A stretch of 64,000 nucleotides of DNA from Papio anubis (taxonomy: Eukaryota; Chordata; Mammalia; Primates; Cercopithecidae). Below the pieces are notes generated by a model. That model worked only from the letters and a program-made list of their open reading frames with translations. It ran no database searches and was not told the origin of the DNA. The first letter of the stretch is position 1, and each line of letters opens with the position of its first letter. The translations under genes and the position numbers were made by a program. Location: contig NC_044976.1 in the NCBI RefSeq assembly GCF_008728515.1, forward strand, positions 35,859,376 through 35,923,375, written 5' to 3'. Shown piece after piece: positions 54,002 through 64,000 of this stretch.

Positions 54002-57000
54002 GTAAGGGGCCAGGCCGTCGCGGCCTCCTGGGGCGGTCGCGGGATGCTGGCGGGTGGGGACACGAGCTGCACACATTCACCCGCCCCGTGACCCGTGTCC
54101 TGTCGGCTCTGCCCTCCCGCAGTGGAAATACGAATCAAGCAAATTGAGTCAGACAGGCAGAACCTCCTCAAGGAGGTGGATAACCTCTACAACATCGAGA
54201 TCCTGCGGCTCCCCAAGGCGCTGCGCCAGATGAACTGGCTTGACTACTTCGGTAAGAGCTGGAGAGCTTCCCTGGGCGGAGGCCGGGAGCCCCGTGGGGT
54301 TAGGTAACACCCTTCAGAAAGGACTCGCTCAGATGTCACCTTTTAATGAGATCTGACATGACCACTTATGGAAAATTGCAGACCCTTTCACTCTCTGTCT
54401 CACTTCCCTAAGTCATGTGTCTCCATCCTTTTCTCTAAAGGCCTAGGTAGCAAATATTTTAGGCTACTTGAGCCGGTGGGAGGGGTCTCTGTCGGACAAC
54501 TTAGCTCTGCTGTTACAGGTCCAAAACAGCTATAGTGAATGGGCATGGATGGGCTGTATTCCAATAAAATTTTAGTTATGGATACACTGAAATGTGAATT
54601 TCACATAATTTTCACACATCAGGAATTTTATTTTATTTTTTTGGAACAGAGTCTCACTCTGTCACCCAGGCTGGAGTGCAGTGCAGTGGTGCGATCTTGG
54701 CTCACTGCAACCTCCACCTTCTGGATTCAAGTGATTCTCCTGCCTCAGCCTCCGGAGTAGCTGGGATTACGGTCTCCTGCCGCTATGCCCTGCTGATTTT
54801 TGTATTTTCAGTAGAGACGAGGCTTCACCATGTTGGCCAGGCTGGTCTCGCACTACTGACCTCAAGTGATCTGCATGCCTCAGCCTCCCAAAGTGCTGGG
54901 ATTACAGGAGTCAGCCACTGTGCCCAGCCAGAAAATATTTTTAAAAATATGTATATTTTACCCAACCCATTTAAAAATGAATGAATAAATGACATGGTTA
55001 GTTAACCAGAGCTCAGATGAAAGAATAACCCAAAGCAGCTCCTTATGCAGCTTATGGAAATTGCTAACTTAAAAATGGGCACATCAGGCTGGGCGCAGTG
55101 GTTCATGCCTGTAATCCCAGCACTTTGGGAGGCTGAGGCGGGCAGATCACCTGAGGTCAGGATTTTGAGACCAGCCTGATCAACATGGAGAAACCCTGTC
55201 TCGGCCGGGCGTGGTGGCTCAAGCCTGTAATCCCAGCACTGTGGGAGGCCGAGACGGGCGGATCAGGAGGTCAGAAGATCGAGACCATCCTGGCTAACAC
55301 GGTGAAACCCCGTCTCTACTAAAAAAAAATACAAAAAACTAGCCGGGCGTGGTGGCGGGTGCCTGTAGTCCCAGCTACTCGGGAGGCTGAGGCAGGAGAA
55401 TGGCATAAACCCAGGAGGCGGAGCTTGCAGTGAGCTGAGATCCGGCCACTGCACTCCATCCTGGGCGACAGAGAGAGACTCCATCTCACAAAAAAAAAAA
55501 AAAGAAAGAAACCCTGTCTCTACTAAAAATAAAAAAAGTTAGCCGGGTGTGGTGGCTCATGCTTCTAATCCCAGCTATTCAGGAGGCTGAGGCAGGAGAA
55601 TCGCTTGAACCTGGGAGGTGGAGGTTGCGGTGAGCCAAGAGCCCGCCATTGCACTCCAGCCTGGGCAACAAGAATGAAACTCCATCTCAAAAAAAAAGGC
55701 ACATCAGTTTTCCTGGCCAGAGAAAAATCCCAGCCTGCTTCCCCACTCCCTTATTAAATGTCCAGAGAAATGCAGGAGGCTGTACTTTTCTGCTGGGTTG
55801 CCTTTTTCTGTTTTCCTTATTATTAATTATCCAGCATGAAGTCTCCTTGCTGGATAGAAATGCATGTTCTGTTCACATATTAGACGTTGAATGATCCTTT
55901 TGACTTGTCCTTTTATTTATTAATATTAAGCCATTCATTTGCTCATTTCTACAAATACTGAGCATGTGTGAGTCACAGTGCTAGGTGCTAAAGATGCACC
56001 GGGGAATAAAACAGACATTGTCTCTGCCTTCAGAAACATACAGGTTAGTAGAAAAGAGCTATTAGAAAAATCCACATACAATTATGTAATTAAAAGTATA
56101 GGTACTACAAAGGAGATAGAATAGAGTAGTGGTCAGTGAGCATATTGTGATTTCTATGCCGGATGAGCATTGTACCAAGTGTTTTACATATATTAACTAA
56201 TTTTTCTTCATAACTAATAATATCCCTATTTTTCTAAATGAAAAGATTAAGGCACAGAGAAATTGGATACTTCGCTCAAGGCCTCATAAGCTAGTTAGTG
56301 GAATAGTCTGTTTGAACCCAGGTATTCTGGTTTCATAGCCTGAGATCTTAACTGTTTTACAAGATACTATGAGGGTTTCTAGCAGGAGGATCTAACCTAA
56401 CTTTTTATTCTACATGTAAATCTCACAAAGACCTTTTCATTCAACACACGTTTACTGTACTTCCATTGACTGCTAAATTTTTGCCAGAAGCAAAGGATAT
56501 CATCTCTGGAATTCAGTCCAAGGCAAGGATGGACTGTTTGAAAAGCTCTGAGTAGTTACTAGGTACGATGAGGGTGAGCAACTTACTCCACACTTTGCAG
56601 CAACCTGCTGAGATAGAAAAATAAGCAGGCTAGGCACAGTGGCTCACACCTGTAATCCCAGCACTTTGGGAGGCCAAGGCAGGTGGATTGCTTGAGCCCA
56701 GGAATTTGAGACCAGCCTGGGCAACATAGCAAGACCCTATCTTTAAACTTTAAAAAGATAATTAAAATAAAAATACATTTTTTTTTAAAGAAAAATAAGC
56801 AGAGGGCAGGGCATGGGGTAGGGGTTCATGCCTGTAATCCTAGCACTTTGGGAGGCCAAGGCAGGAGTATCACTTGAGCCCAGGAGTTCAAGACCAGCCC
56901 GGGCAACATAGCAGGAGACCACATCTCTATTTGAAAAAAAAAAAAAAAAAAACCTGGACAACTTGGCAAAACCCTATCTCTACAAAAAATACAAAAATTA

Positions 57001-60000
57001 GCCAAATGTGGTGGCGCATGCCTGTAGTCCCAGCTACTTGGGAGGCTGAGGGTGGAGGATCAGCTGAGCCCAGGAGACAGCCAAGGTGGCGCCACTCCAC
57101 TCCAGCTTGGGTGACAAAGCAAGACTCTGTCTCAAAAATAAATAAAATTTAAAATATATTTTTTAAAAAGATAAGCAGAATTTTGGGGGTGATGTTTGAG
57201 CTAAGTTTTGAAGGATGAGTTAGAAATTTATCGAGTACGGAGGAGAATTTCAGGCAGAGGAAATACAGAGTACCATAGCAACAAGTCCTGAGAGTTAGTG
57301 GCACATTTGGGATACAACTTGGAGAAAGAATAGATTAGATGGTGAAGGTCCTTGAATGTTAGACTAAGAGCTGTACCAGTTTTAGAAAGATAAATGGTAC
57401 CATTAGGCAAGATGATTTATTGTTAAAATCTAATAGTAACTATAACATTCTTTTTAAAGCCCTTGGAGGAAACAAACAGGCCCTGGAAGAGGCGGCAACA
57501 GTAAGTGACCTGTCCTATTTTCCAGTCAGTGGTTACTCAAGTCTAGTCCAGTCCCCAGATCCAACTAATAGGTGCTTACTGTGGAAGAGGTTTCATAAAG
57601 GGACATTATCTGTTTGTGTAAACTGAAAAATTAGAGTTGGGCAGACACTGTGTACATGAGACCCAGATAGTTCTGAGTCCTACAGAGAGTAGCAGTTCTA
57701 TTTTTGACCAATTTCTTGCAGTCCTTTGTCCTGAACTCTACAGCGGAAGTAGAAAGCCTCAAGCCCAAGTTCCTTTAAGCGCCTGGGTCATTGCACTATG
57801 CACTGACCTGCTAGATGATGAGGCTGTTTCATCATGTTGTACTGTAGAAGCAGTGCTCTTGCTTGGGATGCTCAGTACTCCCCAGCCCCTCTCATCTCCT
57901 TCCTCCCAGCATCAGTGCCAGGATTGAAGGCAGTAAGATGGGGATGCAAAATAGAGCATTTAAAGCTGCACTGTCCAGTAAGTAGCCACCAGGCATATGT
58001 ACCTATTTCAGTTAATCACAATTAATAAAATTAAGGAATTCATTTCCTCAGACATACTAGCCACATTTTACATGTTTGGTAGCTACATGTGACTAGTAGC
58101 TACTGCATCAGAGAGCACAGAAATATAACATTGCTACTCTTGCAGAAAGTTTTACGAGACAACGTTGGGAACTAGTCCATACATGGGCTTCGCAGAGTCC
58201 CTAGGCACTCTAAAATCATATACAAACAATGTGTGTGTGCACGCATTTGTGTATCTTTCTGTCAGTTTATTGTAGCCTTGATCAGATTTACAAAGTAAAC
58301 CCCAAAATTGACATCTTTTGTTGAGTTGATCAGAATCATTTGGAATCTCAGGGTCTGAAGGAGTCTGATCACCAAGGGTACAATAGCAGCTCTCCACCAG
58401 CTTCATTCAGAAGGTAAAGGTAATGAGGAGCCAATTATCAATTTGGAAAAAATTGGAGCTTTTGGGGATGAATACTATAGGAGAGAGGTAGGGATTATTC
58501 ACCCCCCTACACACACTGAGCTCTAATGTTTTAAAAGTTAGTTACTTCTGAGATGAATTATGCTTACTAGCTAATGCAGTTCCCTCTTTTTAAATTAGAC
58601 ATACAGAACTGCAAATGAGAACTTCTAATGTCAGATGAGAAAGCCATTGTTACCACACCAAGTTGAGAGAATTCTAGCCTTGACTAATACGATTTAAAAC
58701 TCAAGAAAGGAGTGATAGAAAATCTATAAAAGCTCTTAGCTGGGAAGTGTATTGGGGCTCCCAAGACCACCTCCACGTTTGGTGATTCGCTATGAGGATT
58801 CACGGGGCTCAGCATACAGTACACCCATGGCGATGATTTATTGCAGTGAAAGGATACAAAGCATAAATCAACGAAGGGGAAAAGTGCTTCCCCTTTGTCA
58901 AAGTCCAGAGGAAACCAGGCTTCTAGGAGTCCACTCCCTATGGAGTCACACAGAACATGCTTAATTCAACATATATGAAATGCTGTCTACCAGAAAAGCT
59001 GATTAGAGAGTCAATGCCCAGAGTTTTACCTGGGGGCTGCTCACATAGGCATCCTCTGCCTAGCACGTGTCAAAATCCTAGACTTTCAGAGGGAAGTAGG
59101 TGTTCAGCATGAGCCATATTGTTTGCATGAAGTTTAGGCACAATGAGGCATTCTTGTTAAGGAAAGGTGGGAACCTTTCTGAAATCCAAGTTCCCAGATG
59201 CCAACCAAGGCCAAGCTTGCAAATAGGCCTTTCTATGTGTATCAGTCTCAGGCCTGCTCTGTTAACTCTCCTGCACAGTAGATGACCAGTGGCCTGCCAC
59301 TACTGATGACTCCAAAACATGCCAGTTGTTTCTAGAGATGGCAGAAGGTTGGCAGGAATGCCCCTACTTTCTGTTCTATCAAGTCTGGCAAACATCAGTA
59401 ATTTATTACAGCACTATTTCTTGCTAAGCCTAAGACAGCCTCAGAATCCTTCTCTGAGTACATCAAGCAGTCCCTACCAGAAATGAAAGCTGTGCCATTC
59501 CAATATATATATATATATAAATTCTGATATTTACACGTGTTCTATAAGGAAAGGACTGAATCTTGACTGCTCTTTGTAGTGTCCATACTTACTACCATAT
59601 GAAAGAAAACCTAATTTGAATGGTGACTGGAAGCCTTTTTGAAGGACCCAGGATCATCTTAGAAAACCTTACTGAGACCCTGTAGATTTATCAAAAAAAT
59701 GGTAAGCCTGACACCCCACCAAGTGTTGTAGAGGATGTACATCATTAGGAACTTGGATTGTTTGCAGATGGGCTGTAGACAAGGGTAATCACTTTGGGAA
59801 ACAATTTGGCGTAATGCGAAGGCTGACTATTTATGTAACCTATAATCCCTGTCATGCCCTCTCCAAAGGATAGAGCCAAGGGGAAACTTGGACATGTACC
59901 TCAGACACATTTAAGACAGTTCAAGGTAGCAGTGTTTATAATAGGAAACTATTGATGGAAGATGGACAAATCCATTGTGGTATAATCACACAGTGGGATA

Positions 60001-63000
60001 TGATATAGCAATGAAAACAAATTAACTACAACCACAAAGAGTGGTGAAAACAGCCAAGACTAAACAAAATGCTTAAGTACACACTTGTGAAAAAGCACAT
60101 CTATGTGTACACACATATACACACATTTGCACGTATCTGTGAGCACATGCACATATACCTTTCGATTAGACAAGTGGAATGATATGGTTACCTCTGGGGA
60201 ATGACAGGGTTAGGAGACTCATCACCTTTGGGAGAAAGATAAGAAAATGGAACAAGGAATGAATAAAGAGCCAGAAGCAAGTTATTGGCAATGTTTTAGG
60301 TCTTGGGTTGTGTGGTGGGTTTATGGGAGTCTGCTGTATTGTATATTGTATCACTAACATTTAACAGTCTTATTTATCAAATAAGAATTTTTTAAAAAAA
60401 TTTTATCCTGAAATATTGTTCCTCGTATTTTGGTGGAATAAGCCTGGTGCTTTCTGGCTATGTCACAGGCTGACCTGGATATCACTGAAATAAACAAACT
60501 AACAGCAGAAGCTATTCAGACACCCCTGAAATCTGCCAAAAGTGAGTACCTGTCAAAACTCCTTGTTGAACAGAAAGAACCGAGGCTCAGGTTGCTTGGT
60601 TGGCTGGTCAGGCAGGGCCTTGTTGGTAGAGCCTCTTCCCTTTAAAGTCTGGTTCTTAATCTTGTAAATCCAAACATTTGTTTTTGGATGGTGTATTTAG
60701 TTAATTTTTTTTCCCCCGAACAGCAACTCAAACCAGAAATTTAGTTAATTGTGTGCAGGACTGCTACTAAGCAAACTCAAGAGCCGCGTGTGAGCTAAAG
60801 TGAAAGGGAAAAAGCTGTGCTGGAAACCAAACATTGTGGCCTGCTTACTTTCCCCTGGGTTAAACAAATGGCAAGATTTAGAGCGGAGTTAAAAGACAGG
60901 TAACACCAACTGAGACGCTCCCTGGTGTAATCAGCAAAGTTGAAAGAGAGTTGAAAAAGGAATGACTTTCTCTGCATTTAATTCAAAGTTACTCAATTCA
61001 GACCAGCTGTGGTGGCTCACACCTGTAATTCCAGCACTTTGGGAGGCCAAGCCATGAGGATTACTTGAGTCCAGGAGTTCAAGACCAGCCTGGGCAATGT
61101 CTCTAAAAAAAAAAAGAAAGAAAGAAAGGAAAGGAAAGGAAAAAAAAAAGTTACTCAATTCCATGATCTCTCTGCATAAAATCATCTTACATACATGTCC
61201 TGCACTCTGAGAAACACTGTCTTATAGGAAAAGTTGTATGGGAAACCAGGTTGTGACTAGTGAGCAAGGAATCGGATCAGGATGAATTGTGACATGGATT
61301 TAATGTCACTGTCATTAAGCTATGACAGTTTGATGCATCCAACTCTTATAACAACATCCTGAGCCATGGCCAGGATTTCGGGGCTATACACCAGGGCACC
61401 TCTACATTGGGCAGGGCAAACTCAATTATTCAGAATGCTGGGCTGTCCCTACAAAGCATCATATGGGGTTTCTTAACACTCTGATTAGTTTCCTTTGTCT
61501 AAACTCTCTTTCTTAAAAAGTCTTCTTTATTTTTAGTCCATTTCTTCATTGCAGCTTCAGATTGCATACGTTTTATTCCTATAAGAAATGTGAATGCACA
61601 AAACTTTATTCTCATCAGAAATACCACCCTGTTGAAACTGTTTCTTACAGCACGAAAGGTAATACAAGTAGATGAAATAATAGTGGAAGAGGAAGAAGAA
61701 GAAGAAAATGAACATAAGAATCTTCAAACTTCAAGAGTAAGTGGACACTGAGGTCGGAGGCTGGGGGTTATCACAAGGAAATACAAATGCATAAAATACA
61801 CTGTTGTACACCAGAGCTCACAGTTCAGTAGAGATGATCCTACTTTACATGGCAATGACAAAAGTGATAATTGACTGGTGTGCAAAGTGTGTGGAACACA
61901 GAAGAGGAAGCTAGCAAGTCTCCCCTACCCCACTAGGACATAGGCAGGCCTTTCAAGGTGAGTGAGAGTCTACTACTAGCTGGAGAAGAAAGGAAAGAGG
62001 AACAGTATTCAGGATAAATGGGGGAGGGGGAAAACTGGAGATGAAGAAACCAGTTGGAAGCCTATGAATTCTTGAACTGATATGCTGATACTATAAAATG
62101 AAGGGAAGGTTTTGAGATAGGTTTTAGAAAGAAGTGGCATGGTTGGTGGAGAAAAGGAGGAATCAGAGACAACTGCATGGTTTCTAGCTAAGGCAACTGC
62201 CATCCAGTGAAGTGTGGGATCCAGGCAGCAGAGGTGCTGGACTGGGGGTAAGGGGAGCACATGTCAATTGCATGACATGTTGACTCTTCATTACTTTTCC
62301 AGGACATCTAGGCTAGACAGAAATTTCAGCCTGGAGCTCAGGGAGAAGAGGGAGATCGAGAGATTCACTGCCTCCCAGATCTTAAGGTGTTTGTCCCAGT
62401 GTGGGAGTGGAGATGGTTGTGCCGGGAGAGCAGGAAGGGAGGGAGTCTGAGAGTGGATACTAGAGGGATAGTAGAGAGAGGAGCTCCTAAGCAGACTGCC
62501 AAGGAAGCTAGAGAAGCAGGAAAGACGGATCCATCACGGAGGACAAGGGAGGAGAGAATATATGGAAGATAAGGAGTGATTCTTACCAGGGACCTCCCAG
62601 GCCCCAGGAAGGGAGCACTGCAGGGTTTGCCTTTGATTGGGTACCTGGGATGCCCTGAGTGACCTTCACAGCAGCCCTTTATGTGAAGTAGTGGGGTACA
62701 AGCCAGGCTGCAATCAATTCAAAAGAGATTTACCTTTAATCTTGGCCAAAATCCTCTATTTTGAAAACCGAGCCAGTAGAAGTCCTTATTCAATTAGTTA
62801 TGTTCTGAACTTTTTAAGTCATTGAATTCTGAGATACACCTTATTATATTTAGTGTTAACTATCCAAAGCTTGTTCTTAACCTTTTATTTAAAAAAAAAA
62901 AAAAAACCTCCTTACTCTCCTTACCTTTCCTCTTTGCTGGGTGTTTTGTAACCTTAGTCTCGTTTGATTGTGACTGCAGGTCAAAAGGTGTCCTCCATCC

Positions 63001-63044
63001 AAGAAGAGAACTCAGTCCATACAAGGAAAAGGCAAAAGGAAAAG
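53908..63044 (+). CDS. CDCA8: CDCA8 (borealin), chromosomal passenger complex subunit, 5' part: codons 1-162 in six exons, continues beyond window
   Basis: Joining 53908-54001, 54123-54251, 57460-57500, 60469-60541, 61651-61736 and 62980-63044 gives 162 codons plus two bases in one frame. The protein starts MAPRKGSSRVAK. Borealin binds INCENP and survivin (BIRC5) through its N-terminal helix, targeting Aurora B to centromeres and the midzone in mitosis. Visible here: a basic N-terminus (1-20), the long helix that joins the three-helix bundle (about 20-74), a Thr106-Pro candidate CDK1 site with Ser110 close by, and a run of seven glutamates (125-131). Human borealin is about 280 residues, so the C-terminal dimerisation domain lies outside the window. 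Start codon context GCGCCATGG is strong. All splice sites are GT-AG. Compared with human from memory, Thr13 is Ile, Glu67 is Gln and a Gly near 161 is Arg. Confidence 0.97.
54123..54251 (+). CDS. CDCA8: CDCA8 coding exon 2 (residues 32-74)
   Basis: Acceptor CCCGCAG at 54122. The frame reads VEIRIKQIESDRQNLLKEV and on to NWLDYF, the survivin/INCENP-binding helix. Donor GTAAGA at 54252. The intron before it is only 121 nt. Confidence 0.95.
54400..54610. mobile_element. Old hAT-like MITE fragment in CDCA8 intron
   Basis: GTAGCAAATATTTTAGGCTA and TGTATTCCAATAAAATTTTA are blocks of a widespread mammalian MITE. Its AATAAA is element-borne, not a gene terminator. Confidence 0.55.
54632..54930 (-). 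repeat. Alu
   Basis: Reverse-complement with a duplicated GTGCA after GGCTGGAGTGCAGT. Confidence 0.9.
55088..55697 (+). repeat. Alu interrupted by a younger AluY
   Basis: The outer sense Alu runs 55,088-55,202 and resumes 55,508-55,697. Confidence 0.92.
55203..55507 (+). repeat. Young AluY nested in an older Alu
   Basis: GAAACCCTGTCTC of the host Alu is duplicated at 55190-55202 and 55508-55520. Carries all three cercopithecid-type variants. Confidence 0.95.
55920..56160 (-). repeat. L2 3' end, reverse orientation
   Basis: CACAGTGCTAGGTGCTAAAG, GAATAAAACAGACATTGTCT and CTCTGCCTTCAGAAACATAC in reversed L2 order. Confidence 0.75.
56161..56335 (+). repeat. MIR
   Basis: GTACCAAGTGTTTTACATAT and AAGGCACAGAGAAATTGG blocks. 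Confidence 0.7.
56629..56770 (+). repeat. Alu left monomer
   Basis: GGCTAGGCACAGTGGCTCAC to AAGACCCTATC. Confidence 0.82.
56812..57145 (+). repeat. Alu (old) with internal A tract
   Basis: Two Alu parts joined by a 19-base A run at 56,934-56,952. Confidence 0.85.
57170..57415 (-). repeat. L2, reverse orientation
   Basis: GATGTTTGAGCTAAGTTTTG, AGGATGAG and TTCAGGCAGAGGAAATAC in reversed L2 order; ends about 45 bp before CDCA8 coding exon 3. Confidence 0.75.
57460..57500 (+). CDS. CDCA8: CDCA8 coding exon 3 (residues 75-88), a 41-nt microexon-like exon
   Basis: Acceptor TTTTTAAAG at 57459; encodes ALGGNKQALEEAAT; perfect donor GTAAGT at 57501. The exon is short and stands alone in a repeat-rich intron, but the frame joins exactly on both sides. 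Confidence 0.93.
57960..58140. repeat. Old DNA-transposon-like repeat
   Basis: GCTGCACTGTCCAGTAAGTA and CTAGCCACATTTTACATG resemble a common medium-reiterated element; class unsure. Confidence 0.4.
58141..58744. other. CDCA8 intron, unassigned DNA
   Basis: No recognisable element or exon. Confidence 0.3.
58745..59280 (-). repeat. Solo LTR-like fragment of an endogenous retrovirus
   Basis: A 535-bp block whose internal order matches an LTR consensus I recognise by pattern but cannot name. AATAAA lies on the minus strand near 58,838, so the LTR would read leftward. It opens TG and ends CA. No internal retroviral genes follow it. Confidence 0.45.
59504..59520. repeat. (TA)n microsatellite
   Basis: ATATATATATATATATA, within CDCA8 intron. 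Confidence 0.85.
59690..60400 (+). repeat. L1 3' region fragment
   Basis: AGTGTTTATAATAGGAAACT, GTATAATCACACAGTGGGAT and TATTGTATATTGTATCACTA resemble the 3' part of old L1. Confidence 0.6.
60469..60541 (+). CDS. CDCA8: CDCA8 coding exon 4 (residues 89-112)
   Basis: Acceptor TGTCACAG at 60468; encodes ADLDITEINKLTAEAIQTPL then KSAK; donor GTGAGT at 60542. It contains Thr106-Pro107 and Ser110, in a region of human borealin reported to be CDK1-phosphorylated. Confidence 0.94.
60542..61001. other. CDCA8 intron, unassigned DNA
   Basis: No repeat or exon recognised. Confidence 0.3.
61002..61150 (+). repeat. Alu left monomer with (AAAG)n tail
   Basis: GACCAGCTGTGGTGGCTCAC through GGGCAATGTCTC, then AAAGAAAGAAAGGAAAGG. 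Confidence 0.82.
61151..61650. other. CDCA8 intron upstream of coding exon 5
   Basis: Ends in a reasonable polypyrimidine tract and TTACAG. Nothing else recognised. Confidence 0.35.
61651..61736 (+). CDS. CDCA8: CDCA8 coding exon 5 (residues 113-141), acidic run
   Basis: Acceptor TTTCTTACAG at 61650; encodes TRKVIQVDEIIV, seven Glu, then NEHKNLQTSR; donor GTAAGT at 61737. The GAA/GAG run is a natural site for length variation. Confidence 0.94.
62020..62270 (-). repeat. L2 fragment, reverse orientation
   Basis: Purine-rich strand with TCAGAGACAACTGCATGGTT and GGCAACTGCCATCCAGTG-like blocks of reversed L2. Confidence 0.45.
62271..62979. other. CDCA8 intron upstream of coding exon 6
   Basis: Unique DNA, with an 18-base A run at about 62,890. 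Confidence 0.35.
62980..63044 (+). CDS. CDCA8: CDCA8 coding exon 6 (residues 142-162)
   Basis: Acceptor TGACTGCAG at 62979; encodes VKRCPPSKKRTQSIQGKGKR then K, very basic. The donor is GTAGTG at 63045, which is weaker than the others. Reading on past it gives TAG at once, so the splice is required. The next exon is outside the window. Confidence 0.9.
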
Positions 63045-63264
63045 GTAGTGGATTTTCTAAAGTTGTGGTGTTTTGGGTTTTATTGGAGAGCCATATATAT
63101 CATGGCAGAAAGTGAGGGGCAGTGAAAAAGCTCTGGTGGCTAGTGTTTGAATGCAGCTTAAAATCACTGAATCCTTGAGTGTCCGAGCTGGAGGGGTCTC
63201 TAGAAATGGCCTAAACCAAAACCATCTCCAGTACTTTAATGTACATTCTCTATCCTTCCCCACT

Positions 63265-63522
63265 TTTTTTTTTTTTTTTTTTTGAGATGGAGTTTCACTC
63301 TCGTTGGCCAGGCTTGAGTGCAATGGCACAATCTTGGCTCACTGCAACCTCTGCCTTGAGGGTTCAAATGATTCTCCTGCCTCAGCCTCCCGAGTAGCTG
63401 GGATAATAGGCATGCGCCACCACACCCGCCTAATTTTGTATTTTTAGTAGAAACGGGATTTCTCCATGTTGGTCAGGCTGGTCTCAAACTCCCGACCTCA
63501 GGTGATCCGCCCACCTCGGCCC
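63265..63522 (-). repeat. Alu, truncated at its 5' (right) end
   Basis: T-tail at left; stops at CCACCTCGGCC. CCCCACTTTTTTT on both sides is the target-site duplication. Confidence 0.88.
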
Positions 63523-63896
63523 CCACTTTTTTTTTTAAGTATAGCAAGAACTGCCTGTTATGTTTCAGTTCTTAATAGCCCATGTGTAGAGCTACCCCAT
63601 AGTTTGTCATAGAGTGACTGTCACTTACTTATAATTGGTTTCTTGAAATGTTTTGTCCAGTCCTGCAAAGTGAAGAACCTCTATGGGCTTGAATTGATTA
63701 TGCTGGACTCTACCATAAGCCATGCGGGGGAAGGTAAAGCAGCTTAGGAGAGTAGTCACCGGGATGCATGTCTGTGGAGGAACGAACGCATTTCTCTTGA
63801 GCAGTGCAGCAGCTGCATGGCACGAGGACAGAATTCCAGCTGGGGGAGCCTTCACATGAAGAGGCTGTCTCCTTGATTAAAAAGTCAGATTCTGAG

Positions 63897-64000
63897 GCCA
63901 GGCGCGGTGGCTCACGCCTGTAATCCCAGCACTTCGGGAGGCCAAGGTGGGTGAATCACTTGACGTCAGGAGTTTGAGACCCACCTGGCCAACATGGTGA
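63897..64000 (+). repeat. Alu running off the right edge
   Basis: AGGCCAGGCGCGGTGGCTCA to the window end. Confidence 0.9.

Noticed and set aside
58838..58846. AATAAA-type sequences in CDCA8 introns as possible early terminators
   Set aside because: Those at about 54,565 and 58,838 lie in repeat-derived sequence, and the latter is on the minus strand.

Overview
This is primate genomic DNA, and probably Old World monkey. Alu elements are dense on both strands, and ancient MIR, L2 and DNA-transposon fossils lie between them. The five youngest Alus (near 744, 14,388, 16,023, 44,391 and 55,203) share AluY variants I associate with cercopithecid monkeys: GGCTCAAGCCTG at the start, AACTAGCCGGGC in the middle and GATCCGGCCACTG near the end. 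Human AluY has different bases there. Exact species cannot be fixed by eye.

Two protein-coding genes are recognisable, both in the right-hand third. AIRIM (formerly C1orf109) is on the minus strand. Its complete 203-codon reading frame is split over four coding exons between 51,084 and 43,184. CDCA8 (borealin) is on the plus strand. Its first 162 codons are in six coding exons between 53,908 and 63,044, and the rest runs off the right edge. The genes diverge from a CpG-rich shared promoter at about 52.9-53.95 kb with CCAAT boxes, a TTTGAA cell-cycle homology region and ZNF143/THAP11-like sites. In human this pair is on 1p34.3 beside RSPO1 (memory-based synteny), so 1-42.6 kb is probably the gene-free interval upstream of RSPO1.

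Layout: 1-6.4 kb is repeat-dense; 6.4-12.4 kb is MIR/L2 plus several diverged TG/CA-rich tracts; 12.4-20.3 kb is Alu clusters with GC-rich unique DNA; 20.3-29 kb is mostly unique DNA with MIRs, two possible regulatory elements and a local 36-bp duplication; 29-32.5 kb is a decayed L2 body and a transposon riddled with Alus; 32.5-42.6 kb is mixed unique DNA; 42.6-53.5 kb is AIRIM; 53.7-64 kb is CDCA8.

I found no prokaryotic-style operon, CRISPR array, tRNA, rRNA or undescribed protein system. The most interesting signals are: a textbook minor-spliceosome (U12-type, AT-AG) intron in AIRIM; a second copy of the CDCA8 CHR core-promoter segment 1.77 kb upstream; a close inverted Alu pair inside the U12 intron; an unexplained 36-bp near-identical duplication at 26.3 and 28.0 kb; and a TAAT-GCA-ATTA homeodomain-dimer-type site in intergenic DNA. 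Comparisons with human proteins are from memory, not from an alignment.
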